NCBI GenBank assembly: GCA_020848075.1
Contig: JADLAV010000013.1
Coordinates: 1 to 64,000 of the forward strand
Length of the DNA: 64,000 nucleotides
Source: Burkholderiales bacterium
Lineage (GTDB): Bacteria > Pseudomonadota > Gammaproteobacteria > Burkholderiales > SG8-39
Direction: 5' to 3'
Shown here: piece after piece, positions 53,867 through 63,177 of the stretch
How the letters are laid out: every line of letters starts with the position of its first letter
Numbering within the stretch: the stretch's first letter is position 1
The notes under the pieces: model-generated
The model's database searches: none
Seen by the model: the letters and a program-made list of their open reading frames with translations, nothing else
Told to the model about the DNA's origin: nothing
Program-made: the position numbers and the translations under genes

Positions 53867-54685
53867 CTACACTTCGTGGACCGGTCCGCGGATGATGTAG
53901 CCCCCCGACTTCTCGTCGCGCTCCAGCTGGAGGAGGTTTCGCTTCTGGGCGTCCTCGAGGAGCTTCGAGAATGACCGATAGCCGTAGTACGATTCGTTGA
54001 ACCCCGGCATCCGGCGCTTGAGCGCCTGCTTCACCGCCGAGCCCCAGAGCTTCTCCTCCTCGCCGCGCTCGCTGAGCAGCGCCTCGACGGTCTTCGCGAC
54101 GAGGCCGAGCGCCTCTTCGGGCTTGCCGCCTTCTTCCTTCGGCTCGGGTTTGCGCTCGCCTTCCCCGGCGACGGGCTCCTTGCGCCGCGCGCGCTTCGGC
54201 GCCTTCTCGCCGCGGACGAGGTCGTCGTAGTAGATGAACTCGTCGCAGTTCGAGATCAGCAGGTCCGAGGTCGACTTCTTCACCCCGATGCCGATCACTT
54301 CCTTGTTGTTCTCGCGCAGCTTCGAGACGAGCGGCGAGAAGTCCGAGTCACCGCTGATGATCACGAACGTGTCGACGTGCGGCTTCGTGTAGCAGAGGTC
54401 GAGGGCGTCCACCACCATGCGGATGTCGGCGGAGTTCTTGCCGGATTGCCGCACGTGCGGCACCTCAACGAGTTCGAACGCCGCCAGATGCATCGAGCTC
54501 TTGAATTCCTTGTAGCGCTCCCAATCGCAGTAGGCGCGCTTCACCACGATGCTGCCCTTCAGCAGCAGCCGCTCGAGCACCTTGCCGATGTCGAACTTCT
54601 CGTACTTCGCCTCGCGGACGCCGAGCGCGATGTTCTCGAAGTCGCAGAAGAGGGCCATGTTGTTGTCGTCTGGGGGATTGGGCAT
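53867..54685 (-). CDS. NYN-domain (LabA/DUF88-like) protein with C-terminal OST-HTH-like domain
   Basis: 272 aa. The N-terminal PIN-like NYN nuclease fold starts MALFCDFENIALGVREAKYE, with acidic residues in SADIRMVVDALDLCY and IISGDSDFSPLVSKLRENNK. A charged linker (about 160-195) leads to a C-terminal LOTUS/OST-HTH-like segment (KQALKRRMPGFNESYYGYRS, SKLLEDAQKRNLLQLERD). Such proteins probably bind or cleave RNA. The acidic triad expected for a nuclease looks intact. It is convergent with mtgA. Target RNAs are unknown. Confidence 0.88.
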   Translation of the reverse strand: MPNPPDDNNMALFCDFENIALGVREAKYEKFDIGKVLERLLLKGSIVVKRAYCDWERYKEFKSSMHLAAFELVEVPHVRQSGKNSADIRMVVDALDLCYTKPHVDTFVIISGDSDFSPLVSKLRENNKEVIGIGVKKSTSDLLISNCDEFIYYDDLVRGEKAPKRARRKEPVAGEGERKPEPKEEGGKPEEALGLVAKTVEALLSERGEEEKLWGSAVKQALKRRMPGFNESYYGYRSFSKLLEDAQKRNLLQLERDEKSGGYIIRGPVHEV

Positions 54686-54860
54686 CAGCGCTCCTACCGT
54701 GCGTCGCGGCGCCGCCGCGTCGGGCGGGGCGCAGGATCCGGGAAGCCGCGATTATCCGCGCAATCGCCGGCCGGCGCTCCCCACATCGGAGCGCGCCGTG
54801 GCAGCGCGACGGAAAACGCAGAAATCCGTGGTCGGGCGGTGCTCCCCGCGCATCGACCTG

Positions 54861-56198
54861 CTAGTCGCCCGGGCCCGCCTCGGCGAGCGCCGCGCGCCGT
54901 CCGCGCGCCACGTCCACGCGGGCGAGGAGCGCGAGCCCGGCGACGAAGAATGCGCCGGTGACGAGGATCGCGAGTCGATGGTCGCCGTGCGAGAGCCACG
55001 TGACCACGCCGTAGCTCATCGGCCCGATGATCGACGAGAGCTTCACCGCGAAGCCCCAGAGCCCGTAGAACTCGGCCCGCCTGGCTGCGGGGCTGAGGTA
55101 GCCGACCAAGGCGCGCGCGGCCGACTGCGACGCCCCGAGTCCGAGCCCGGCCAGGTTCGCGGCCACCCAGAAGAGGCCGCGCCCTTCGGCGAACCACGCC
55201 GCGGCGATGGTGGCGATCCACAGGAGGAGCGTCAGGGCGAGGGTGCGCACGTGGCCCAGGCGGTCCTGGACTTGGCCGAACCCGAATGCGCCGATCGCGG
55301 CAGTCACGTTCACCGCGAGGATCATCGTGAGCGTGTCGCGCGTGCTGAAATGGAGCGCCTCCTGGGCGTAGACCGCAGCCAGCACGACCACCGTCTGGAT
55401 CCCGGACTGATAGACGACCACGCACCCGAGAAACCGCGCGAGGTCGCGAAAGCGCCCGGCGTGGCGCAGCGTATCCCTGAGCCGGGCGAACGCTTCGCGC
55501 ACGAACCGCTGGCCGGGATCGATCGGCTGCGGCACGGCTCGCTCGCGCAAGACGAGGAAGGTCGGCAGGCTCGCCAGCGCGAAGAGCGCCGCCGTGATCA
55601 GCATCGTGACGGGAACGAATTGCACCGCGCCATGGCCCGCGGCCTGCGCCCAGCTCACGTAGGCGAGGCAGAGCCCGAGCGCCAGCAGGCCGCCGAGATA
55701 GCCGAGGCTCCAGCCCCACCCCGACACGGTGCCGAGCGCCTCGCCCTCGGCGAGCTCGGGCAGGAACGCGGCGATGAGGTTCTCGCCGGTGCCGTAGAAG
55801 AAGTTCGAGGCGACGACGAGCACGATCGCGAGCGCGAGGCTGTCCGGCCCGGTCCGGGCCAGGGCCGCCGTGAAGGCGACGCAGCCCACCGTCGACCAGG
55901 CGAGCAGCGACTTCTTGGCGGCGCGCAGGTCGGCATAGGCGCCGACCACCGGGGCGGTGAGCATGATCAGCGCGTAGGACAGTGCGAGCGTGCCGGTCCA
56001 GGCAAGCGTGGCCCACGGCGCGCTCCCGGCAACGACGCCGACGAAGTACGCGTTGTACACGGCGGTCGTGACGACCGTCGTGTAGCCCGAGTTGGCGAAG
56101 TCGTACATCGCCCACGCCCCCACTTCGCGGGGTCGCACGCCCGGGGCAAGCCGCCGCGGTGCAGGCGGGCGCGCCGTCGTCGAATCGTTCTGTGGCAT
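54861..56198 (-). CDS. MFS transporter, UMF1/Atg22-like
   Basis: 445 aa with about twelve membrane segments. The N-terminus VGAWAMYDFANSGYTTVVTT is the UMF1-family signature. Further family blocks are GTGENLIAAFLPELAEGEAL, GTVSGWGWSLGYLGGLLALG and LGLGASQSAARALVGYLSPA. A hydrophilic central loop separates the two halves. Expected in the inner membrane, probably as an exporter. Substrate unknown. It is divergent from mgtE with a 138-bp gap. Confidence 0.88.
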   Translation of the reverse strand: MPQNDSTTARPPAPRRLAPGVRPREVGAWAMYDFANSGYTTVVTTAVYNAYFVGVVAGSAPWATLAWTGTLALSYALIMLTAPVVGAYADLRAAKKSLLAWSTVGCVAFTAALARTGPDSLALAIVLVVASNFFYGTGENLIAAFLPELAEGEALGTVSGWGWSLGYLGGLLALGLCLAYVSWAQAAGHGAVQFVPVTMLITAALFALASLPTFLVLRERAVPQPIDPGQRFVREAFARLRDTLRHAGRFRDLARFLGCVVVYQSGIQTVVVLAAVYAQEALHFSTRDTLTMILAVNVTAAIGAFGFGQVQDRLGHVRTLALTLLLWIATIAAAWFAEGRGLFWVAANLAGLGLGASQSAARALVGYLSPAARRAEFYGLWGFAVKLSSIIGPMSYGVVTWLSHGDHRLAILVTGAFFVAGLALLARVDVARGRRAALAEAGPGD

Positions 56199-56336
56199 GC
56201 CGCCTTCGTCAAGCCGCTGTCAGCCGGCGTGCGCAATCATAGCCGGGGCGGCGCCCGGCGCGTCGATGCGTTCACGCCCGGCTGTAACCCGCTGCTAGAA
56301 TCCACGCGGCCCGCGGCCGCGGAGCGCCACGATCCA

Positions 56337-57779
56337 ATGCCGCAGACGATAGAACGCAAGGCGCTCGAGGACCTGCAGGAAGATCTGCACGCGGTCCAGG
56401 AGCTTCTGCGCCGCCACCGCCTGGTGGAGGGGCTCGTGCAGCGCCAGAAGATGGCGCGGCACGAGCTCGTCGAGCAGCTCGTGCACAAGCAGCATTTCGT
56501 CGAGCTCGGCAAGAAGCTCGAAGCGATGCATCCGGCGGACGTCGCCTTCATCCTCGAGGCGTTGCCCCTCCCCGACCGCCTGGTGGTCTGGGAGCTCGTG
56601 CGGGCCGAGCGCGACGGCGAGATCCTGCTCGAGGTCTCGGACGCGGTGCGCGAGTCGCTGATCAGGAGCATGGACTCGCAGGAGCTGCTCGCGGCGACCG
56701 AAGGCCTCGACGCCGACGAGATCGCGGACCTCGCGCCCGACCTGCCCGAAGAGGTCATCGAGGGCGTCTTCCGCTCGCTGCCCGTCGCGGAGCGCGAGCA
56801 GCTGCGCGCCGCGATGTCCTATGCCGAGGACTCGGTCGGCGCGCTGATGGATTTCGAGGAGATCAGCGTCCGCGAGGACGTGACCCTGGAGGTGGTCACG
56901 CGGTACCTGCGCCGGTTCGAGGAGCTGCCCGACCACACCGACCAGGTGTTCGTGGTCGACCGCGAGGAGCAGCTGAGAGGCGTGCTGCCCATCTCCAAGC
57001 TCATCGTCACCGACCTCGAGGCGCTGGTGCGCGGCGTCATGCTGACCGACTACGTCACGCTGTACCCGGACGACAAGGCGCAGGACGCCGCGCAGGCCTT
57101 CGAGCGCTACGATCTCGTCTCGGCCGCGGTCGTGGCGCCGAACGGCAAGCTGATCGGGCGGGTCACGGTGAACGCGGTGGTCGACTTCATCCGCGCGCGG
57201 AGCGAGGCGCAGCAGCTCGCCAAGGGCGGCCTGCGCGAAACCGAGGACGTGTTCGCCTCGGTCTGGCAGTCGGTGAGGAACCGCTGGTCGTGGCTCGCGA
57301 TCAACATGGTCACGGCGTTCATCGCGTCGCGCGTGATCGGTGCGTTCGAGGGCTCGATCGAGAAGCTCGTGGCGCTCGCCGCGCTGATGCCGATCGTCGC
57401 GGGGATCGGCGGCAACTCCGGCAACCAGACGATCACGATGATCGTGCGCGCGCTCGCGCTCGGGCAGGTCGACGAGGGCCAGGCGAAGCAGCTGCTCCGC
57501 AAGGAGCTCGCGGTCGCAGTGACGAACGGGCTGATCTGGGGCGGCGTGCTCGGCGTGGTTGCCTACTGGCTCTACGACAGCGTGTCGCTCGGGGTGGTGA
57601 TGACCGCCGCAATGTCGCTCAACCTGCTGCTCGCGGCGATGCTCGGCGTCGGCATTCCGATCCTGATGATGCGCCTCGGGCGCGACCCCGCGCTCGGCTC
57701 TTCGGTGATGATCACCGCCTTCACCGACTCCGGCGGGTTCCTGATCTTCCTCGGCCTGGCGACGCTCTTCCTGCTCTGA
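56337..57779 (+). CDS. mgtE: MgtE-family magnesium transporter
   Basis: 480 aa. The N-terminal helical domain ([39 protein letters not shown]) senses cytosolic Mg2+. Two CBS domains follow ([40 protein letters not shown]), then five membrane helices with the pore region [20 protein letters not shown] and [20 protein letters not shown]. The layout and length match characterised MgtE. The ATG at 56337 is used because the upstream reading is out of family and overlaps the MFS gene. mscL follows after 80 bp. Confidence 0.95.
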   Translation: MPQTIERKALEDLQEDLHAVQELLRRHRLVEGLVQRQKMARHELVEQLVHKQHFVELGKKLEAMHPADVAFILEALPLPDRLVVWELVRAERDGEILLEVSDAVRESLIRSMDSQELLAATEGLDADEIADLAPDLPEEVIEGVFRSLPVAEREQLRAAMSYAEDSVGALMDFEEISVREDVTLEVVTRYLRRFEELPDHTDQVFVVDREEQLRGVLPISKLIVTDLEALVRGVMLTDYVTLYPDDKAQDAAQAFERYDLVSAAVVAPNGKLIGRVTVNAVVDFIRARSEAQQLAKGGLRETEDVFASVWQSVRNRWSWLAINMVTAFIASRVIGAFEGSIEKLVALAALMPIVAGIGGNSGNQTITMIVRALALGQVDEGQAKQLLRKELAVAVTNGLIWGGVLGVVAYWLYDSVSLGVVMTAAMSLNLLLAAMLGVGIPILMMRLGRDPALGSSVMITAFTDSGGFLIFLGLATLFLL

Positions 57780-57859
57780 CCGCATCTCGAGCGCCGCGGG
57801 TACACTACCGGCCGGCCACCCCTCTCAGAACCTACGATCCCCCGCAACGGAGGCGCGCG

Positions 57860-58291
57860 ATGTCGATGTTGACAGAATTCAAGGAATTCGCGATGAAGGG
57901 CAGCGTCGTCGACCTCGCGGTCGGCGTCGTGATCGGCGCTGCCTTCGGCAGGATCGTCGATTCGCTCGTGAAGGACGTGATCATGCCGCCGATCGGCTTG
58001 CTGCTCGGCCAGGTGGACTTCTCCAACCTGTTCGTCGTCCTGAAGTCCGGCGCGCAGGCGGGTCCGTACGCGAGTGTAGACGCGGCGTCGAAGGCAGGCG
58101 CGGTGACGCTCAACATCGGGCTCTTCATCAACACGCTGATCTCGTTCCTGATCGTCGCATGGGCGATCTTCATCGTGATCAAGGCGATGAACCGCCTGAA
58201 GCGCCAGCAGGCGGCGCCGCCGCCCGCGCCGGCGGAGCCGCCCGAGGAGGTGAAGCTCCTCCGCGAGATCCGCGACGCCCTGAAGAAGTGA
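57860..58291 (+). CDS. mscL: large-conductance mechanosensitive channel
   Basis: 143 aa. N-terminal amphipathic helix [20 protein letters not shown], pore helix [20 protein letters not shown] and [18 protein letters not shown] are canonical. A periplasmic loop and TM2 ([20 protein letters not shown]) follow, then a cytoplasmic bundle with [14 protein letters not shown]. MscL opens on hypo-osmotic shock. It is convergent with hemL, 34 bp away. Confidence 0.97.
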   Translation: MSMLTEFKEFAMKGSVVDLAVGVVIGAAFGRIVDSLVKDVIMPPIGLLLGQVDFSNLFVVLKSGAQAGPYASVDAASKAGAVTLNIGLFINTLISFLIVAWAIFIVIKAMNRLKRQQAAPPPAPAEPPEEVKLLREIRDALKK

Positions 58292-58322
58292 CCCGCCGCG
58301 CGGCGCGATGCGCCGCAGAGGC

Positions 58323-58355
58323 CGGTCATCCCCGCGCAGGCGGGGATCCAGAGGC
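58323..58355. repeat. REP-like hairpin element overlapping the hemL 3' end
   Basis: ATCCCCGC-GCAG-GCGGGGAT is a perfect 8-bp hairpin inside a unit flanked by GGTC and CCAGAGGCC. It resembles the widespread proteobacterial GTCATCCCCGC...GGGGATCCAG dispersed repeat. Read on the minus strand it encodes the last nine residues and stop of HemL. It may also act as a bidirectional transcript end between mscL and hemL. Confidence 0.65.
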
Positions 58356-59633
58356 CCAGCCGTCGAAGATCTCCGCGGCCGCGCGGATCGTGTCGCCGAC
58401 CTCCGCCTCGGTGTGCGCCGCCGACACGAAACCCGCTTCGAATGCCGAGGGTGCGAAGTACACGCCGCGCGCGAGCGCCGCGTGGAAGAAGCGGTTGAAC
58501 GCCTCCTTGTCGCTTGCCATTACCTCGGCGAACGACGCGGGCGGCGTGTTGCGGAAGAAGATCCCGAACATCCCGCCCACCGAGTTCGCGGCGAAGGGCA
58601 CGCCGCGCTTCTTCGCGGCGGCCGTCAAGCCGTCGACGAGCGCGCGGGTGCGCTCTGCGAGCCGCGGGTAGAAGCCCGGCGTCTGCACGATCTTCATCGT
58701 CGCGAGCCCGGCCGCGACCGCGACCGGATTCCCCGAGAGCGTGCCGGCCTGGTAGACGGGGCCGAGGGGGGCAATGCACTGCATGATGTCGCGCCGGCCG
58801 CCGACCGCCGCGACCGGCATGCCGCCGCCGATCACCTTGCCGAGCGTGGTGAGATCGGGCCGGATGCCGTAGCGGCCCTGCGCGCACTCCAACCCGACGC
58901 GAAAGCCGGTCATCACCTCGTCGAAGATCAGCACGCTGCCGTGCTCGGTGCACAGCCTGCGCATGAGTCCGAGGAACTCCGGCGTGCCCTCCACCAGGTT
59001 CATGTTTCCGGCGACCGGCTCGACGATCACGCCGGCGATCGCGTTCCCGGCGGCTTCGAATGCCTCCTCGAGCTGCGCGCAGTCGTTGAACGAGAGGACG
59101 ACCGTGTGCCCCGCGATCTCGGGCGGCACGCCGGCGGAGCTCGGATTGCCGAACGTGAGCGCGCCCGAGCCGGCCTTGACCAGCAGGCTGTCGGCATGCC
59201 CGTGATAGCAGCCCTCGAACTTCACGATCTTGGGCCGGCCGGTGAAGCCGCGCGCGAGACGCAGCGCGGTCATCGTGGCCTCGGTGCCGGAGCTCACCAG
59301 CCGGACGAGCTCCATGCCCGGGAGCAGCCCGCAGAGCAGCTCGGCCATCTCGATCTCGGCCTCGGTGGGCGCACCGTAAGAGAGGCCGCGGCCGGCCGCC
59401 TCCCGCACCGCCGCGACGACTTCGGGATGCGCGTGGCCGGCAATGGCGGTGCCCCAGGAGCCCATGTAATCGATGTAGCGCCTGCCGTCCGCGTCCCAGA
59501 AGAAGGGGCCGTCGGCCCGCGCGAAGAACCGAGGCGTCCCGCCCACCGCGCGGAATGCGCGCACCGGAGAGTTGACGCCCGCCGGGATGCGCTCCTGGGC
59601 GCGGGCGAAGAGGGAGTCGTTGCGCGAGGTCAT
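58326..59633 (-). CDS. hemL: glutamate-1-semialdehyde 2,1-aminomutase
   Basis: 435 aa PLP enzyme making 5-aminolevulinate (C5 tetrapyrrole route). It starts [20 protein letters not shown]. Key blocks are [53 protein letters not shown] (PLP-contacting Asp) and [18 protein letters not shown] with the PLP Lys near residue 270. The final residues ASGSPPARG come from the overlapping REP-like repeat and are not part of the normal fold. It overlaps thiE by 4 bp (ATGA). Confidence 0.97.
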   Translation of the reverse strand: MTSRNDSLFARAQERIPAGVNSPVRAFRAVGGTPRFFARADGPFFWDADGRRYIDYMGSWGTAIAGHAHPEVVAAVREAAGRGLSYGAPTEAEIEMAELLCGLLPGMELVRLVSSGTEATMTALRLARGFTGRPKIVKFEGCYHGHADSLLVKAGSGALTFGNPSSAGVPPEIAGHTVVLSFNDCAQLEEAFEAAGNAIAGVIVEPVAGNMNLVEGTPEFLGLMRRLCTEHGSVLIFDEVMTGFRVGLECAQGRYGIRPDLTTLGKVIGGGMPVAAVGGRRDIMQCIAPLGPVYQAGTLSGNPVAVAAGLATMKIVQTPGFYPRLAERTRALVDGLTAAAKKRGVPFAANSVGGMFGIFFRNTPPASFAEVMASDKEAFNRFFHAALARGVYFAPSAFEAGFVSAAHTEAEVGDTIRAAAEIFDGWASGSPPARG

Positions 59634-60262
59634 GTCGTCTGCCGTTCGAAGAGTCGTTGAAACGCCCGCGCGCGTGCGGCGACGTCGGGGGCATCGAAGA
59701 GCGCGCTGATGACCGCGATCGCGTCCGCCCCGGCCGCAATGACGGGAGCCGCGTTCTCGACGGTGATGCCGCCGATGGCGACCAGCGGCTGAGCGATCTC
59801 GCGCCGCGCGGCGCCGAACAAGGCGAGCGGCGCGCGCACCGCGGCCGGCTTGGTCGGCGACGGGAAGACGCTGCCGAACGCGACATAATCGGCGCCTTGC
59901 CGCGCCGCGGCGACGCCAAGCGCCAGCCGATCGTAGCAGGACGCGCCGAGCAGCAGCGCGGGCCCGAGCCGGCGGCGCGCGCTGGCGAGATCGGTGTCCT
60001 CGCTGCCGAGATGCACTCCGTCCGCCCCGACGGCGAACGCAAGCTCGACGTCGTCGTTCACGACGAGCGGTACGCCGTAGGACCGGCACAGCGCGACGAG
60101 CGCACTCGCCTGCTCGCGTCGGAGCGCCGCGGGCGCGGTCTTGTTTCGGTATTGGACCGCGGCTGCGCCGCCGGCGAGCGCCGAGCGCACCAGGGCCGTG
60201 AGGCGCGCCGTGTCGGCATCGTCGGGCGTGATTGTGTACAGGCCGCGCGGCAGGGTGGCCAT
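59630..60262 (-). CDS. thiE: thiamine-phosphate synthase
   Basis: 210 aa. It couples HMP-PP and the thiazole phosphate. The start [15 protein letters not shown] and the blocks [76 protein letters not shown] and [20 protein letters not shown] are family features, including the phosphate-binding Gly-rich end. It lies 4 bp after thiD and overlaps hemL, so thiD-thiE-hemL is one transcript. No TPP riboswitch was seen upstream of thiD. Confidence 0.95.
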   Translation of the reverse strand: MATLPRGLYTITPDDADTARLTALVRSALAGGAAAVQYRNKTAPAALRREQASALVALCRSYGVPLVVNDDVELAFAVGADGVHLGSEDTDLASARRRLGPALLLGASCYDRLALGVAAARQGADYVAFGSVFPSPTKPAAVRAPLALFGAARREIAQPLVAIGGITVENAAPVIAAGADAIAVISALFDAPDVAARARAFQRLFERQTT

Positions 60263-60266
60263 CGGT

Positions 60267-61127
60267 TCAATCGGTGGCGGGGTCGTCGCGAGCGCCGCCG
60301 CGCGCGGCTTCGTCCACGTCGTCGACCGTGCGCGCCCAGAAGAAGCGGTCGGGGATGGATTGGCCCATGCCGGGCCGAAAAGCGGCCCGCAGCGCCTGCC
60401 AGGTGTATTCCTGCGCTTCGCGCACCGCCTCGGGGATTTCGAGGCCGTTGGCGAGCATCGCGGCGATCGCGGATGCGAGGGTGCATCCGGACCCGTGATA
60501 CGCGCCGGGCAGCCGCTCCCAGCGGTCCTCGCGGACGACGCCAGCGGTTCCGTAGAGGGTGTTCACCACTTGCGGCGAATTCTCGTGCGTTCCGGTGATC
60601 AGCACGTACTCGGGACCCGCCGCGAGCAGGCGGGCCGCGCAGTCGGCGAGCGCGATGTCGTCGCTCGCGTCGACCTGTGCCAGCCTGCGGGCTTCGATGC
60701 TGTTCGGCGTGACGATCGTGGACTGCGGAATGATGAGTTCGTGGAGCGCTGCGATGTCGTCCTCGGTCGCGAACTCGTCGCCACGGCCCGAGGCGAGCAC
60801 CGGATCGAGGATCAGCGGAACCTCCGGGTAGTCCGACACGATCTCGGCCACGGCCGCGATGTTCTCGACGCTTCCGAGCATTCCGATCTTGATCGCCGCG
60901 ACCGCCATGTCTTCCAGCAGTTGGCGCGCCTGGTCGACGACCCAGTCGGCATCCACCGCCATGACCTGTTCGACGCCGGCGGTGTCCTGGACGGTGAGCG
61001 CAGTCACCACCGAGAGGCCATGGCAGCCGAGTGACCCGAGGGTGAGCAGATCCGCCTGAAGGCCGGCGCCGGCCGTCGGATCCGAGCCCGCAAAGACCAG
61101 CACGAGCGGCGGTGCGGGAAGAAGCAT
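60267..61127 (-). CDS. thiD: hydroxymethylpyrimidine/phosphomethylpyrimidine kinase
   Basis: 286 aa ribokinase fold. It phosphorylates HMP twice for thiamin synthesis. Start region LVLVFAGSDPTAGAGLQADL and LGCHGLSVVTALTVQDTAGV are canonical. KIGMLGSVENIAAVAEIV, LILDPVLASGRGDEF and LPGAYHGSGCTLASAIAAML (catalytic Cys/Gly loop) follow. The ATG at 61127 is chosen; the upstream stretch is hydrophobic but not part of the family. It is divergent from the rubredoxin gene with about 100 bp between them. Confidence 0.94.
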   Translation of the reverse strand: MLLPAPPLVLVFAGSDPTAGAGLQADLLTLGSLGCHGLSVVTALTVQDTAGVEQVMAVDADWVVDQARQLLEDMAVAAIKIGMLGSVENIAAVAEIVSDYPEVPLILDPVLASGRGDEFATEDDIAALHELIIPQSTIVTPNSIEARRLAQVDASDDIALADCAARLLAAGPEYVLITGTHENSPQVVNTLYGTAGVVREDRWERLPGAYHGSGCTLASAIAAMLANGLEIPEAVREAQEYTWQALRAAFRPGMGQSIPDRFFWARTVDDVDEAARGGARDDPATD

Positions 61128-61228
61128 CAGGAGGAGAAGGAACGGCAGGAGCGGCTGCGGCCGGGTGGAGCACGGCCGGTGCCGCAAGGTAAAATATGCG
61201 CTGATTCTAGCCCAAACCCCTCGAAGTC

Positions 61229-61414
61229 ATGGTGGAAACCGCGCAGAAGTACAAGACCTGGATGTGCCTGATCTGCGGGTACATTTACGAAGAAGACAAG
61301 GGCCTTCCCGAGGAGGGCATCGCGCCAGGCACGCGCTGGGACGACGTCCCGATCAACTGGACGTGTCCGGAATGCGGTGCGCGGAAGGAGGACTTCGAGA
61401 TGATCGAAGTGTAG
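61229..61414 (+). CDS. rubredoxin
   Basis: 61 aa. One Fe atom bound by two CxxC pairs: MCLICGYIYEEDKGLPEEGI and WTCPECGARKEDFEM. PGTRWDDVPINWTCPECG is the standard rubredoxin core. It transfers single electrons in the cytoplasm. The start at 61229 follows a possible -10 (TAAAAT, about 61190). It is the usual gene between thiD and pilG in betaproteobacteria, though its partner here is unknown. Confidence 0.95.
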   Translation: MVETAQKYKTWMCLICGYIYEEDKGLPEEGIAPGTRWDDVPINWTCPECGARKEDFEMIEV

Positions 61415-61450
61415 GGAAGGTCTGCAGAGGTCTGCAGAAGCCCGTCATTC

Positions 61451-61472
61451 GGCTTCCCTGTCCGCGGAAGCC
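61451..61472 (+). terminator. hairpin after rubredoxin, possible terminator
   Basis: GGCTTCC, an 8-nt loop and GGAAGCC form a 7-bp stem 37 bp after the rubredoxin stop, followed by TTCC rather than a T-tract. A tandem 10-bp repeat (GGTCTGCAGA x2) precedes it. The remaining ~250 bp to pilG holds no gene. Confidence 0.35.
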
Positions 61473-61723
61473 TTCCGCCCGCTGACGTTTGGGTCCCCAG
61501 CTACGGATCGGCCCCCGCCGGTCTTGCCTCCCCGATTTGCCTCCGCCGGACCGCGCCAGCGGCGGATGCGGCACTATGCACACTTAAGAAATCGCGTTAA
61601 AAAGTTGGCCGAACCCATGATTCCCGCATAGCCCTTCGGCAAAGGCCTCCATTAGAATGGCCCGGCGCGCCAGCTTCGGGCGAGGGCGGGGTTCCCCCCT
61701 TGCAGACCGACAAGGAGACCCGC

Positions 61724-62119
61724 GTGAGCGAGACGGCAAATCTCTCCGGAATCAAGGTCATGGTGATCGACGACTCGAACACCATCCGCCGCAGCGCGGA
61801 GATCTTCCTGATGCAGGCCGGTTGCAAGGTGATCCTCGCCGAGGACGGCTTCGACGCGCTCGCGAAGATCACCGATCACCAGCCCGATCTCGTCTTCTGC
61901 GACATCATGATGCCGCGCCTGGACGGCTACCAGACCTGTGCGCTGATCAAGAAGAACGTGCGGTTCGCCCAGACGCCCGTGATCATGCTCTCGTCGAAGG
62001 ATGGGCTGTTCGACCGGGCGCGCGGCCGGATGGTGGGTTCGGACGAGTACCTGACCAAGCCGTTCACGAAGGACAGCTTGTTGAAGACGGTCGGCGCGCA
62101 TGCGCCGAACCGGGTCTGA
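61724..62119 (+). CDS. pilG: twitching-motility response regulator PilG
   Basis: 131 aa single receiver domain. The acidic pocket is VMVIDDSNTIRRSAEIFL (Asp16/17), the phospho-acceptor Asp60 is in DLVFCDIMMPRLDGYQ, with Ser in IMLSSKDG and Lys in YLTKPFTKDS. Sequence is typical of PilG in the Pil-Chp type IV pilus chemosensory system, which controls pilus extension. A GTG at 61724 with an AAGGAG RBS 7 bp before is favoured over the in-frame start at 61700. First gene of pilGHIJ. Confidence 0.93.
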   Translation: MSETANLSGIKVMVIDDSNTIRRSAEIFLMQAGCKVILAEDGFDALAKITDHQPDLVFCDIMMPRLDGYQTCALIKKNVRFAQTPVIMLSSKDGLFDRARGRMVGSDEYLTKPFTKDSLLKTVGAHAPNRV

Positions 62120-62139
62120 TTTCGAAGGGGAGGCTTCCC

Positions 62140-62505
62140 ATGGCTGTGCGCAAGATCCTGGTGGTCGACGATTCGCCGACCGACCGGCAGTTCATGCTCG
62201 AGACGCTCGCGAAAAAGGGCTATCAGGTGGTGGTCGCGGACAACGGCGAGGACGCGATCGTGAAGGCAAAGAGCGAGAAGCCGGATCTCATCCTGATGGA
62301 TGTCGTGATGCCGGGCATCAACGGCTATCAGGCGACGCGCGCGATCACGCGCGACGACGCGACCAAGCACATCCCGGTGATCATGTGCACGAGCAAGAAC
62401 GCCGACACCGACAAGATCTGGGGCATGCGCCAGGGCGCGCTCGACTACCTGGTGAAGCCGGTCGATCCGCAGCAGCTGCTCGCCAAGATCGCCACCCTGA
62501 ACTGA
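62140..62505 (+). CDS. pilH: twitching-motility response regulator PilH
   Basis: 121 aa receiver domain. ILVVDDSPTDRQFMLETLAK holds Asp10/11, LILMDVVMPGINGYQATRAI the phospho-acceptor Asp54, and DYLVKPVDPQQLL the conserved Lys. PilH is thought to tune retraction and signal decay opposite PilG. It begins 20 bp after pilG. An RBS (AAGGGGAGG) lies before the ATG. Confidence 0.93.
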   Translation: MAVRKILVVDDSPTDRQFMLETLAKKGYQVVVADNGEDAIVKAKSEKPDLILMDVVMPGINGYQATRAITRDDATKHIPVIMCTSKNADTDKIWGMRQGALDYLVKPVDPQQLLAKIATLN

Positions 62506-62545
62506 ATCGGCGCAACCACCCAAGGCGAAGGCGGCGAGTCCAACC

Positions 62546-63058
62546 ATGGCGAAGCGCATCAGCCTGCGCGAGTTCCAGCAGAACCTCGTGCGCCGCCTCG
62601 GCGAGGCGGCCGCGTCGACCGAGGCGCCCTCGGCACGCCTCGGCGTGCAGGTGGGCGCCGAGAGCTGGCTGTTGCGACTGGAGGAGGCCGGGGAGGTGAT
62701 GCCGGTGCCGCCGATCGCCCGGGTGCCACTCACGCGTGCGTGGTACCGGGGCCTGACGAACATTCGCGGCAATCTCTATGGCGTCGTCGATCTCGCCGCA
62801 TTCCAGGGTGGCGCCGAGACCGCCATCACTCCGGACAGCCGCCTCGTGCTCGTGGCCGACCGGTTCAACATGGCTTCGGCGCTGCTCGTGAGCCGCATGC
62901 TCGGGTTGCGCAACATCCAGGCGCTCGAGCCCGAGGACGGGCAATCCGGGCGCACGTGGGAGCGTGGCCGCTACAAGGACGGTGACGGGCGCCTATGGCA
63001 CGAGCTCGGGATGTCCGAGCTCGTTTATCACGACGAGTTCCTGCAGGCGGGCCTGTAG
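62546..63058 (+). CDS. pilI: CheW-like coupling protein PilI
   Basis: 170 aa CheW domain. It starts MAKRISLREFQQNLVRRLGE, with the CheW core LGVQVGAESWLLRLEEAGEV, TRAWYRGLTNIRGNLYGVVD, and MASALLVSRMLGLRNIQALE. The NIRGNLYGVVDL segment is the PilI signature. It couples PilJ to the ChpA kinase. It starts 40 bp after pilH. Confidence 0.92.
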   Translation: MAKRISLREFQQNLVRRLGEAAASTEAPSARLGVQVGAESWLLRLEEAGEVMPVPPIARVPLTRAWYRGLTNIRGNLYGVVDLAAFQGGAETAITPDSRLVLVADRFNMASALLVSRMLGLRNIQALEPEDGQSGRTWERGRYKDGDGRLWHELGMSELVYHDEFLQAGL

Positions 63059-63177
63059 CCGATCGGCTGGCCGCCTTTGATCAACCGCTTATCGGGGATA
63101 GAACGCACCATGCTCGACCGGCCGTCACCTTCGGCGGCGGAGGCAGATCGAGCTGGCCGCGCAGCGTAGGGGGAACC

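Noticed and set aside
61417-61440. tandem GGTCTGCAGA repeat as a CRISPR or attachment site
   Set aside because: Only two 10-bp copies without spacers or flanking integrase; best treated as a chance or slippage duplication.
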